Positions 1 through 8,261 of a stretch of 64,000 nt of DNA are shown here, piece after piece. This DNA comes from Fimenecus sp045545735 (lineage in GTDB: Bacteria > Bacillota > Clostridia > Oscillospirales > Acutalibacteraceae), in NCBI GenBank assembly GCA_045545735.1, contig JAZQBM010000012.1, positions 186,001-250,000 of the forward strand, given 5' to 3'. Position 1 is the stretch's first letter, and each line of letters starts with the position of its first letter. A program made the translations under genes and the position numbers. Below the pieces are notes generated by a model. It was not told the DNA's origin. It did no database searches and worked only from the letters and a program-made list of their open reading frames with translations.

Positions 1-1
1 A

Positions 2-688
2 AATATTTCTGTACTTACTGATTTGGCAAAAGGTATAAAGGCACCAATGAATGACCCGCTTATGTATCCAAAGGTAGCAATCGTTGACCCTAGACTTACT
101 TTAAGCGTACCACCAAAAGTTACTGCGTCAACAGGTCTTGACGTGCTCGCTCACGCTTTAGAGAGCGTTTGGACAATCCTTCACCAACCAATTTGCGAAA
201 GTTGTTCAGTTACTGCTACAAAACTTGTGTTTAAGTGGCTTTATAAAGCATATACAGAGCCCTATAACCTTGAAGCACGCGAAAAAATGGCAGAAGCATC
301 AATTATTGCAGGCGTTGCATTTTCAAACCCACGTACTGCAGGAAGTCACGCTTGCTCATTTCCGTTAACAAACCTTTATGGTGTGCCACACGGCGAGGCG
401 TGTGCTATGACACTTGACTATTTTTGTCATTTCAACGCAGATGCCGAAAACGGTCGACTTAATAAATTCGCACAGAATTGCGGATTTACTGATGCACATC
501 AGATGGCAGATGCTATTACAGAACTTAAAAGACAGATGGGAATGGCTAGCACATTAACCGAAATCGGCGTAAAAACTGACGCTGAAATCGAAAAACTTAC
601 AGAAATGAGTATGACACCATTACTCGAAAAGAATATGATTAAGTTATCATATGAAGATGTTAAAAATATGTATCTTTCAATTAGATAA
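2..688 (+). CDS. Iron-containing alcohol dehydrogenase, 3' part
   Basis: C-terminal portion of a group III (Fe-type) alcohol dehydrogenase, which reduces aldehydes or oxidises alcohols with NAD(P)H in the cytoplasm. The frame is open to base 2, so the gene starts outside the window; the TTG at 23 is internal. The family's metal ligands are visible: Asp and His in GLDVLAHALE, then His in GSHACSFP and His in GVPHGEA. The all-helical dehydrogenase fold continues to the natural stop. Substrate cannot be told from this part. The next gene starts 57 bases downstream with its own ribosome binding site. Confidence 0.93.
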   Translation, partial: NISVLTDLAKGIKAPMNDPLMYPKVAIVDPRLTLSVPPKVTASTGLDVLAHALESVWTILHQPICESCSVTATKLVFKWLYKAYTEPYNLEAREKMAEASIIAGVAFSNPRTAGSHACSFPLTNLYGVPHGEACAMTLDYFCHFNADAENGRLNKFAQNCGFTDAHQMADAITELKRQMGMASTLTEIGVKTDAEIEKLTEMSMTPLLEKNMIKLSYEDVKNMYLSIR

Positions 689-745
689 AAAGTGTGTTAT
701 AATATACTTTAACAAAAAATCCCAACTAGATTGAGGTGTTATAAA

Positions 746-3700
746 TTGAAAAAAATTGCAGGCTTTATTGTAAATGGGCATAAATTTGTGTTAGCATTTA
801 TGCTTGTAATCGCAGTGCTTTGCGGTTTGCTTATTCCAAAGGTTGAAATCAATACGGATATGACAAAATATCTTCCTGACGATTCATCAATGGCTCAGGG
901 TATTGAGATTATGAAAGAAAACTTTGATAATATGTCAACATCGCAGACTATACGAGTTATGTTTAAGGATTTGAACGAAACTCAAATTGCAACTGCCAAG
1001 GAATATCTTGAAAGCATTGAAAATGTTGACAGCGTGGCTTATGTTACCGATAGTGAAGATTATAATAAAGACGGATATACAAAATTTGTTGTAAGCACCT
1101 CATATACATACGGCTCACCTGAGGAATTGGCAATTGAAGAAACAATTGAAAAAGCCTTTTCAGCATACAACGTTGAAGTAATGAACGATAACACAAGCAC
1201 AATGGAGTTGCCTTGGGTGATTATCGGGGTTGCACTTGCACTTCTTCTTATAATTCTCTTTATTATGAGCGGTTCTTGGTTTGAACCCGTACTCTTTATG
1301 GTTACAATTGGTATTGCTGTTGTAATCAATATGGGTACAAATATTATACTTGGTAGCGTTTCACAGATTACAATGTCCATCGCCGCAATTCTTCAACTTG
1401 TTCTTTCAATGGACTACTCAATCATATTGATGAACCGTTACCGTCAGGAAAAAGCAAATTATGACGATAATGAAGAAGCTATGAAAGTGGCTTGGCAAGG
1501 TGCTTTTTCATCAGTTATGAGTAGTGGTATGACTACCGTTATCGGTCTTTCAATGCTCGTATTTATGAGTTTTAAGATTGGTATGGACTTAGGCGTTGTA
1601 CTTGCAAAAGGCGTATTTTTCAGTATGATTTGCGTGCTTACAGTACTTCCGGCACTTATTCTTATCTTTGACGAAACTATTGAAAATACCGAGAAAAAAG
1701 AATTCCATATTCCAATGGGGCTTCTCTCACGTTTTCAGTATAAAGCACGTAAGCCTATTGCGATTTTCTTTGTAATCTTGTTTGTAGTTTCGTTCTTCGG
1801 ACAAAACCTTTCTAAAACAGTTTATTCGCTTTCTCCTGAAGACCCGATTGCTGAAATTTTCACACCTTCAAATCCAATTGTTGTCCTTTATAATAATGAA
1901 GACGAGCAGAAAATGTCGGAATTAGCAGTAGAACTTGAAAAAGACGAGAACGTTAAAAGCGTTATGAGTTATTCAACCACTTTAGGTCGCGAATTTACTT
2001 CTAAAGGTATGGTTGATATGATTGACGGTATGGGTATTCCTATGAGTATCGATTCGTCACTTCTCGACGTAATCTACTATAGTTATTATGGTGGAGAAAT
2101 GTTGCCAATGACCGCATCAGAAGTTATGAACTTTATTTCTAACAAAGTTGTTACAAACCCAATGTTCAGCGGATTTATCAGTTCTGATATGCAGTCAAGT
2201 ATTGACAGTATGAAAACATTTTCAGATGCAAAAGAACTTACAACACCGAAAAATTCTCAAGAACTTGCTACTGTATTTGGTATGAACGCCGATGATTTGA
2301 AGCAGGTATTCGTACTTTATTACAGTAAAAATGGCGGTGCAAGTTATGGCACAATGACAATGCCACAATTTGCAAATTTTGTTGTAAATGATGTTGCAAC
2401 TAATGAGCAATACGCAAGTATGTTCGACGAAGAAACAAAATCGCAACTTAATCAACTTACAACACTTACAAATAAAGATGCAATTACACAAAAAATCGGA
2501 CCTAATGAAATGGCACAAGTTATGGGAATTGCAGAAGATGACGTACTTCTTCTCTACGCTTACCATTATGAGTATGTAAAAACTTCAGGTAATGTTGTTT
2601 ATGATGATGTTATCGCTGACTACCTTGCTTGGAATATTGTTGAGTGTACTCATAAAATGTCAGTTCAAGAACTTATAAACTTTGTCGACGATAATAAAGC
2701 AACTTTTGGTTCAATGATGGAAGCTGACCAGCTTGCACAAATTGAAACAGGTAAAAAAATTATCAGTGCAACAGTTTCTGAAAAATCATTTACACCGTCG
2801 CAAATGGCAAATATTGTGGGATTTGATTCTACACAGATTAAACAACTTTATCTCTTGTATATCTGCAATTACGGTGATACAAGTAACTGGAAGATTTCAG
2901 TACAGAATTTCGTTAAGTTCGTTGATAGCGATGTGCTCAATAATAAAGATTACGCAAGTTTCTTTGATGCAGATACTGCAGACCAGTTAAAGAGTGCAAA
3001 ATCACTTATAAATGCAGTTGTTTCAGGTAAATCATATACTGCGGAAGAAATGGCAAAACTTCTTGGCGGATTGTCAGACGACCTTAACGCAAATATGGTC
3101 GAAATGCTTTATCTTTACAATTCAAGTCTTCAAAACAGTAATCCTGAATGGACACTTACTATTGAAGAAATGTTCCGTTACGTGTCAGAAGATATGCTTA
3201 ATGACCCAAGATTTTCAAGCCTTCTTGACGAAGAAATGAAGAACGATATCAAGGGTATGAAAACTCAGCTTGATGATGGTATCAACCAACTTTTAGGTAA
3301 ATACTATTCACTTATGATGGTTGAAACTTCACTTCCAAATGAGTCGGAAGAAACAAGTAAGTTTATGGCAAGCATTACTGATACATTCAAGAATAATCTT
3401 AAAAACGATGTTTATCTTATCGGTAATACACCAATGAGTTATGAAATGGAACAGAGTTTTGATAAAGAATTCTTGCATATTACAATTCTTACTGCAGTTG
3501 CAATTTTCATTGTTGTGCTTCTTACATTCCGTTCACTTCTTATTCCTGCTGCACTTGTTTTACTTGTTCAGTGTGGTGTTTATGTAACAATGATGGTTAA
3601 CGGACTTGCAGGTTACAGTATGTATTACCTTGCAGTACTTATTGTTCAGTGTATTTTGATGGGTGCTACAATCGACTACGGTATTCTCCTTACAAACTAT

Positions 3701-3970
3701 TATCGTGAAAACCGTAAGACAATGGATATTCAGGGAGCACTCTTAAGTGCATATAACGGCTCAATTCATACAATACTTACATCAGGACTTATTATGGTGC
3801 TTGTAACGGGTGCAATCGGATTCAGCCCCGTTGACCCAACAATCGCACAGATTTGCCGTATTATTTCAATCGGTGCACTTTCTGCAATACTTCTTATTCT
3901 TTTCGTTCTTCCGGGTCTAATCGCTACCTGCGACAGATTTGTAACAAAAGATAAAAAGAATAAGAAATAA
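746..3970 (+). CDS. MMPL/RND-family transporter with repeated central domain
   Basis: Inner-membrane exporter of the MMPL/RND superfamily, 1074 residues. One helix near residues 15-35 is followed by a large loop, a cluster of about five helices (roughly 155-320), a very long extracytoplasmic segment (about 375-880), and a second cluster of about five helices near the C-terminus. DYSIILMNRYR and DYGILLTNYYR are the paired family motifs after the second helix of each half. I chose TTG at 746 because GAGGTG lies seven bases upstream; the in-frame TTG at 731 overlaps that site. The central segment contains about four diverged repeats of 80-100 residues (see findings). Substrate unknown; lipids or peptides are typical for the family. 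A terminator follows. Confidence 0.9.
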   Translation: MKKIAGFIVNGHKFVLAFMLVIAVLCGLLIPKVEINTDMTKYLPDDSSMAQGIEIMKENFDNMSTSQTIRVMFKDLNETQIATAKEYLESIENVDSVAYVTDSEDYNKDGYTKFVVSTSYTYGSPEELAIEETIEKAFSAYNVEVMNDNTSTMELPWVIIGVALALLLIILFIMSGSWFEPVLFMVTIGIAVVINMGTNIILGSVSQITMSIAAILQLVLSMDYSIILMNRYRQEKANYDDNEEAMKVAWQGAFSSVMSSGMTTVIGLSMLVFMSFKIGMDLGVVLAKGVFFSMICVLTVLPALILIFDETIENTEKKEFHIPMGLLSRFQYKARKPIAIFFVILFVVSFFGQNLSKTVYSLSPEDPIAEIFTPSNPIVVLYNNEDEQKMSELAVELEKDENVKSVMSYSTTLGREFTSKGMVDMIDGMGIPMSIDSSLLDVIYYSYYGGEMLPMTASEVMNFISNKVVTNPMFSGFISSDMQSSIDSMKTFSDAKELTTPKNSQELATVFGMNADDLKQVFVLYYSKNGGASYGTMTMPQFANFVVNDVATNEQYASMFDEETKSQLNQLTTLTNKDAITQKIGPNEMAQVMGIAEDDVLLLYAYHYEYVKTSGNVVYDDVIADYLAWNIVECTHKMSVQELINFVDDNKATFGSMMEADQLAQIETGKKIISATVSEKSFTPSQMANIVGFDSTQIKQLYLLYICNYGDTSNWKISVQNFVKFVDSDVLNNKDYASFFDADTADQLKSAKSLINAVVSGKSYTAEEMAKLLGGLSDDLNANMVEMLYLYNSSLQNSNPEWTLTIEEMFRYVSEDMLNDPRFSSLLDEEMKNDIKGMKTQLDDGINQLLGKYYSLMMVETSLPNESEETSKFMASITDTFKNNLKNDVYLIGNTPMSYEMEQSFDKEFLHITILTAVAIFIVVLLTFRSLLIPAALVLLVQCGVYVTMMVNGLAGYSMYYLAVLIVQCILMGATIDYGILLTNYYRENRKTMDIQGALLSAYNGSIHTILTSGLIMVLVTGAIGFSPVDPTIAQICRIISIGALSAILLILFVLPGLIATCDRFVTKDKKNKK

Positions 3971-4002
3971 TTCCCTTAACAAGTATAATTAGCATAAAAA
4001 AG

Positions 4003-4034
4003 GGAGGCTGAAAAAATTTACAGCCTCCTTTTTT
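4003..4034 (+). terminator. Rho-independent terminator after the MMPL gene
   Basis: An 8-bp stem (GGAGGCTG/CAGCCTCC) with a 10-base A-rich loop is followed by six T. The rest of the gap to 4278 is very A+T-rich; I see no gene in it, only a TATAAT at 4199-4204 without a well-spaced -35 box. Confidence 0.9.
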
Positions 4035-4278
4035 GCTATAACATTTAAAAATAGTAACGCAGTAAAAAGTGCACTTATTTTAATGTGATTTTCCATTTTA
4101 CTTAAAACATTATAAATCTTTTTACGGTGCTTTGCAATTTTTATAAAATGATAAGATTTTATGAAAAATGTAACCAAATTGATAGTTTTGACGATATATA
4201 TAATAGAATTTAAAAAAGGTGTGATTCCAATGTGCCATATTTTACTTCTTTGATTATACAATAATTTGAGGTGAAAAA

Positions 4279-4869
4279 ATGAAGAAGATTTTTATAACAA
4301 TAATTTTAATTTTATCAATATTCACTTTTTCTATAACGGTAGTATCGGCTGCAAACGAAGCTATATTATTACCTTTACCCGGATTGGAAAAACAAGAAAA
4401 ATCCAATTGGTGTTGGGTCGCCAGTGCGAGAAATTCCGTTCACAATGAAATGGACAATCATCGAACACAAAAAGCGGCTGTTAGGCATATTAAAGGAACT
4501 CTTTTTGATTGGTATCCCAATGAAGGTGGCACTATTTTTGAAACAGTAGAGGCGGCTGAGTATATAAGCAAGGAAACAGAAGATTACATTGGTGATAATG
4601 TTGCAACTGCCTTCGAGTTTTTAAAGTTTGAAGTGGACCAACATAACGCAACTATAGTTGGGGCGGGTTATTATAATGGTACAGAGAGAGTCGGCGGACA
4701 CTCAGTAGTTATTACTGGTTATTGTATTATGGATAGCGTTAATTATGTTGTGTATTATGACCCGCTTGATGGTTTATCACACACTTGTTCATACGCTCAA
4801 TTTTGCAATGGTTTATATAACAATCGTGTGTACGACAAAACATGTTATAATACTGAGGTTGAGATATAG
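4279..4869 (+). CDS. Secreted papain-like cysteine protease (C39/C70-like)
   Basis: 196 residues with a signal peptide (about 1-24, cleavage near VSAA). The mature protein looks like the papain-like family that includes peptidase C39-like and AvrRpt2-type domains: SNWCWVAS carries the probable nucleophile Cys, GGHSVVITGY the His, and YYDPLDG a downstream Asp. The preceding Gln in LEKQEK is a candidate oxyanion-hole residue. GAGGTG lies six bases before the ATG. The gene ends nine bases before the next one, with which it appears co-transcribed. It could degrade peptides, or act as a bacteriocin-like or host-directed secreted protease; no propeptide is obvious. Fold call is good, role unknown. 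Confidence 0.75.
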   Translation: MKKIFITIILILSIFTFSITVVSAANEAILLPLPGLEKQEKSNWCWVASARNSVHNEMDNHRTQKAAVRHIKGTLFDWYPNEGGTIFETVEAAEYISKETEDYIGDNVATAFEFLKFEVDQHNATIVGAGYYNGTERVGGHSVVITGYCIMDSVNYVVYYDPLDGLSHTCSYAQFCNGLYNNRVYDKTCYNTEVEI

Positions 4870-4878
4870 GAGGACGAT

Positions 4879-5670
4879 ATGAATAAATACAACAGATTTT
4901 ATTTAAGTATGATATCGATTTTCATTATTGTGAGTTTTGCATGTGTTTCGTCATATGCTACAAGTCAAAATGAAATTGATGAAATTGAAAACATATTAAA
5001 TAGTAAAGAAAATTTTCTTATAACCGAATCAAGTGGCACTACAATTAATGAAAATTATTATGATAATTATAATATTGATAGTGCTAAAAAAATATATTTT
5101 TCAGAAACACTTATGTTGACAGCTTATGAAGAAGAAAATACAGTAGATTCAATTGCAAGTGAAAAGTATCAGTGGTGTGTTCCTCTTGGCGAAGATGGAC
5201 AGAATGTTGCAATATTCAGTATGAGTGATGGAAAAATGGTTTTAAGTGGAACCCGTTCTTCAAAAGGGTATTATTTATCGGATGATGAAATCAACAAGAT
5301 ACTTGCTGAAGCAAATTTTGAGCCAACAAAAACAAGCTCAATCAAACGGGTTTTTTCACCTATGTATTATACAATGTTCACGATAATCGAAATTGATTCT
5401 GCCACATTCTGTATACCATTTTCATCAAATACAGAATTTATAGGATTGGAAAATAAGAAATTGTATAAATTTGAAGATTTAATGCAAACTCTTATAGAAA
5501 GATTTGATGAATCTAAACTTTTGGAATCACCTGATTCAGATGGCGGTGTACCATTTAGAGATAATAATAGTTTATGTTTTTCTGTTGTTATAATTGTTTC
5601 TTTAGCATCAATTATTATTTGCTCAATATTGCTAATTAAGAATAAGAAAAAGAAATCATTAAACGAATAA
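4879..5670 (+). CDS. Exported membrane-anchored protein of unknown function
   Basis: 263 residues that I do not recognise. It has an N-terminal signal or anchor segment (about 8-28) and one C-terminal transmembrane helix (about 230-253) followed by a lysine-rich cytoplasmic tail, so the middle about 200 residues should lie outside the cell. GGAGG lies just before the ATG, nine bases after the protease gene, implying one transcript. The pairing suggests it may anchor, inhibit or be processed by the protease; that is inference only. Confidence 0.6.
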   Translation: MNKYNRFYLSMISIFIIVSFACVSSYATSQNEIDEIENILNSKENFLITESSGTTINENYYDNYNIDSAKKIYFSETLMLTAYEEENTVDSIASEKYQWCVPLGEDGQNVAIFSMSDGKMVLSGTRSSKGYYLSDDEINKILAEANFEPTKTSSIKRVFSPMYYTMFTIIEIDSATFCIPFSSNTEFIGLENKKLYKFEDLMQTLIERFDESKLLESPDSDGGVPFRDNNSLCFSVVIIVSLASIIICSILLIKNKKKKSLNE

Positions 5671-5683
5671 ACAAGTCAATAAT

Positions 5684-5717
5684 AAAGGGCGGGGTTACTT
5701 CACGTGCCCTGCTTTTT
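5684..5717 (+). terminator. Probable terminator after the protease pair
   Basis: AGGGC and GCCCT can pair around a 13-17 base loop, followed by GCTTTTTT. The stem is short, so confidence is moderate. Confidence 0.55.
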
Positions 5718-5720
5718 TCA

Positions 5721-5749
5721 TTGACTTTTGTTTGCTAAAATGTTATTAT
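5721..5749 (+). promoter_or_regulatory. Sigma-A promoter of tRNA-Leu
   Basis: TTGACT at 5721-5726, a 17-base spacer, and TATTAT at 5744-5749, about 20 bases before the mature tRNA. Confidence 0.8.
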
Positions 5750-5770
5750 AAACAAGCGTAAATTTAATAT

Positions 5771-5858
5771 GCGGACGTGGCGGAATTGGCAGACGCGCAG
5801 GTCTCAGACTCCTGTGGATATTGCTTCCTTGTGGGTTCAAGTCCCATCGTCCGCACCA
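5771..5858 (+). tRNA. tRNA-Leu (anticodon CAG)
   Basis: Class II tRNA with encoded CCA. The acceptor stem GCGGACG pairs with CGTCCGC, a long variable arm is present as expected for leucine, and the T arm holds GGTTCAA. The anticodon loop CTCAGAC puts CAG at 5805-5807, which reads CUG codons. Confidence 0.95.
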
Positions 5859-5859
5859 A

Positions 5860-5894
5860 ATATAGAGTTCATACTTTTGTATGGACTCTATATT
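5860..5894 (+). terminator. Hairpin after tRNA-Leu
   Basis: ATATAGAGTTCATAC and GTATGGACTCTATAT pair almost perfectly around a TTTT loop (one T-G pair). The T tract after it is short, so it may be a weak terminator or a processing hairpin. Confidence 0.6.
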
Positions 5895-5908
5895 TCTTAT
5901 AACAGTTA

Positions 5909-5924
5909 GATGGGACTTGAACCC
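5909..5924 (-). repeat. Inverted copy of a tRNA T-arm segment
   Basis: Sixteen bases that are the exact reverse complement of 5833-5848, the T arm of the adjacent tRNA-Leu. Read on the minus strand it looks like a decayed tRNA 3' end. No acceptor stem or other tRNA arms can be drawn around it. Confidence 0.7.
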
Positions 5925-5951
5925 GTGAGGGTTTTGGCGTTAAGAAAACGT

Positions 5952-5982
5952 AAAAAGCGAAGTCATTTTGACTTCGCTTTTT
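5952..5982. terminator. Bidirectional terminator
   Basis: Near-perfect inverted repeat AAAAGCGAAGTCA/TGACTTCGCTTTT with A and T tracts on both sides. It ends the minus-strand operon that finishes at 5987 and could also stop read-through from the tRNA. Confidence 0.9.
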
Positions 5983-5986
5983 CTTA

Positions 5987-6562
5987 TCATTTTGCACTTT
6001 GCGTTTTGCATTTTGCATTCTTCATATGAACAAGATGGGTTTTGCCGAGTAAAAGCATAACCGTAGGAATAAGTAACAACTGCAATATAATTCCCGGAAT
6101 TGCTTTAATTATTGCACCGCTTAAAAACATTGAAAGTGTAAATCCGTTGTCGCCGAGCCCTAAAAGAACACATTGCACAAGCCCCCAAACTACTCGTCCG
6201 CATACCATTGAGATTACAAGACAGCGGTAAAGGGATTTTAAGCATTTCCATTTTGCGTGGCTGAAAAGATAACCTATAACAAATCCATAAGTTGCAAGTT
6301 CAAATGCCATACTGATTGCCGACGGAAACATAATAGGCATAGCAAATAACGCGGAACGCATTATTGGTACAATTGCACCTACAACAAGTCCGTATTGCCA
6401 ACCACAAACAAGTCCGCAAAGCATAACGGGAATGTGCATAGGCAGTAACATATTGCCTATTTCTTTAATTTGTCCCGTTAAAAAGGGGAGTACAAGCCCA
6501 AGTGCTAAAAACATAGCTGAAAGCACTAAATTCAAAAGGCTTTTGTTTACTGATTTGCTCAT
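5987..6562 (-). CDS. ECF transporter S component
   Basis: 191-residue membrane protein with about six helices, resembling the substrate-binding S component of energy-coupling-factor importers (the ECF_trnsprt family). LVLPFLTGQ, MLLPMHIPVMLCG and the following CGWQYG are the pattern I rely on. S components bind a vitamin or metal and dock to a shared ECF T/A1/A2 module, which is not in this window. It overlaps the upstream reductase gene by four bases (ATGA), so translation is coupled. The last ten residues are encoded by short imperfect CATTTTGC-like repeats and may not be functional. Substrate not assignable. Confidence 0.8.
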   Translation of the reverse strand: MSKSVNKSLLNLVLSAMFLALGLVLPFLTGQIKEIGNMLLPMHIPVMLCGLVCGWQYGLVVGAIVPIMRSALFAMPIMFPSAISMAFELATYGFVIGYLFSHAKWKCLKSLYRCLVISMVCGRVVWGLVQCVLLGLGDNGFTLSMFLSGAIIKAIPGIILQLLLIPTVMLLLGKTHLVHMKNAKCKTQSAK

Positions 6563-7677
6563 TTTCCGAATTCCTTTGCTACACTTTTAAGTAATTTGCG
6601 AATTTCAAGGTGTTGCGGACACGCTTTTTCACACAATCCACACTCAATGCAATCCGAAGCCTTGCCTTTTCCTGCGGTGTGCACATCTTCATAATAATAC
6701 TTTGCATTCCAATCTTTGAACTGCTTTCTGTCATTCATACAAGCAAAAATTTCAGGGATTGGAATATTTTTAGGGCATCCGTCAACACAGTAACGGCAAG
6801 CAGTACAAGGAATAAGATTTTGAGCGTTCATAATCTCACAAACTTTGCTGATTGCTTCCATTTCGGCATCATTTAACGGTTTAAAATCTTTCATAAAGCT
6901 GATATTGTCATTCATCTGTTCCATATCACTCATACCTGAAAGTACCATGAAAATACCCTCAAAACCTGCAGCAAAACGAATTGCATAACTTGCAGGTGTA
7001 CCACCTTTAAGGTCATCAAGCACTTTTTTTGCTTCATCAGGCAACTTTACAAGACTGCCACCCTTAACAGGTTCCATAACAATAATTGGCTTGTTGTGTT
7101 TGCGACAAACTTCATAGCATTTTCTACCCTCAACAGACTCGTCATTGTAGTCAAGGTAGTTAAATTGAATTTGCACAACTTCAATTTCGGGGTATTCAGT
7201 CAAAATTCTGTCAAGCACTTCCGCTTTATCGTGGAAAGAAAGTCCAACGTGACGGATTTTGCCTTCTGCTTTTAACTCAAATGCTGTTTCGTATGCTCTG
7301 CACTTTTTGTATTTTTCAAAGTTTGTAGCATTCTGTGCATGCATTAAGTAAAAGTCAAAATACTCAACACCGCAAGCTTTTAACTGTTTCTCAAATAATG
7401 GTCTTATCTGACTTTCTTTTTTGAAAAATCCCTCTGATAACTTGTCGGTCAATATGTAACTTTCTCTTGGGTGACGTGAAGTAAGACATTTTTTGAGTGT
7501 TGCCTCATTACGCATTTCCATATAGCCGTGAGCTGTGTCAAAATAGTTAAAACCCGCCTCAAGAAAGGTGTCAATCATCTGCTTTGTCTGTTCATAGTCA
7601 ATAAGCGGACCTTTGCGTGGAAGTCGCATACAGCCAAAACCGAAATTCTTTTTAACATTTTCAAAATATGTACTCAT
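6559..7677 (-). CDS. Aldo/keto reductase with C-terminal 4Fe-4S ferredoxin domain
   Basis: 372 residues. The N-terminal about 270 form an aldo/keto reductase barrel: GFGCMRLP at the start, FDTAHGY carrying Asp and Tyr, a Lys in LTDKLS, and YFDFYLMHAQN with the His. The C-terminal part has two cluster motifs, CTACRYCVDGCPKNIP and CIECGLCEKACP, enough for two 4Fe-4S clusters. This fused type is common in anaerobes and probably moves electrons between NAD(P)H or ferredoxin and an organic substrate. It lies between the methyltransferase and the ECF gene in a tightly packed operon. Substrate unknown. Confidence 0.9.
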   Translation of the reverse strand: MSTYFENVKKNFGFGCMRLPRKGPLIDYEQTKQMIDTFLEAGFNYFDTAHGYMEMRNEATLKKCLTSRHPRESYILTDKLSEGFFKKESQIRPLFEKQLKACGVEYFDFYLMHAQNATNFEKYKKCRAYETAFELKAEGKIRHVGLSFHDKAEVLDRILTEYPEIEVVQIQFNYLDYNDESVEGRKCYEVCRKHNKPIIVMEPVKGGSLVKLPDEAKKVLDDLKGGTPASYAIRFAAGFEGIFMVLSGMSDMEQMNDNISFMKDFKPLNDAEMEAISKVCEIMNAQNLIPCTACRYCVDGCPKNIPIPEIFACMNDRKQFKDWNAKYYYEDVHTAGKGKASDCIECGLCEKACPQHLEIRKLLKSVAKEFGK

Positions 7678-7681
7678 AAAA

Positions 7682-8260
7682 TCACCTTTTAGTTCCTGTA
7701 ACTAAATACATTTTTTCATTTGAGATTGTAATATCTACATTAAAATATGGTTTAAGAATTTGTGCCAATTCATCACACTCGGGTAAGATGTTAGAAACCA
7801 TTCCTGCCGATTTCTTATGAATTGCATCAAGTTCTGTTTTACTCATACCGTGTGCAATTGTGAATTTGCCACCCGATTTTAATGCCTTTGACAGATTTTT
7901 AATAAGAGCATTGGGGGTTGGGAAATGTGGGAAAGCATTGTAAATCATAATGCAGTCAAATTCATTTTCAAATGCGATTTCTTCTGCATCTCCACAAATT
8001 ACATTGACTTGTGGGAATTTGTTCTTTGCAATTTTCACCATTTCAGGGGAAAGGTCAACAGCAGTAATGCTACTCACATTTCGCTCAAGATAGTAGGGGA
8101 ATAGTACACCCGTACCACAAGCAACATCAAGCACATTTACGCCTTTAACTATTCCTGCATTATCTAAAATAATGTCTAAAATATTTTTTTCGCAAATGGG
8201 CTCATCATCCCAACGGGGTGCAAAATCATTAAAAAATTGTTTGATTACTTCTTTATTCAT
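7682..8260 (-). CDS. Class I SAM-dependent methyltransferase
   Basis: 192 residues. The Rossmann motifs are clear: LDVACGTGVLFPYY binds SAM (motif I), AVDLSPEMV is the acidic strand 2, and CGDAEEIAF, CIMIYNAFPHF and LKSGGKFTIAHG follow in order. The ATG at 8260 is chosen over a TTG at 8281 because it directly follows the stop of the glycosidase gene and gives a normal N-terminus; the ribosome binding site is weak. Target unknown. It resembles small ubiE/COQ5-like enzymes of anaerobes. Probably translated together with its neighbours on one transcript. Confidence 0.85.
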   Translation of the reverse strand: MNKEVIKQFFNDFAPRWDDEPICEKNILDIILDNAGIVKGVNVLDVACGTGVLFPYYLERNVSSITAVDLSPEMVKIAKNKFPQVNVICGDAEEIAFENEFDCIMIYNAFPHFPTPNALIKNLSKALKSGGKFTIAHGMSKTELDAIHKKSAGMVSNILPECDELAQILKPYFNVDITISNEKMYLVTGTKR

Positions 8261-8261
8261 A

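Noticed and set aside
3989..4261. 90-codon minus-strand frame after the MMPL gene
   Set aside because: It covers the terminator hairpin, is very A+T-rich by composition, and has no ribosome binding site.
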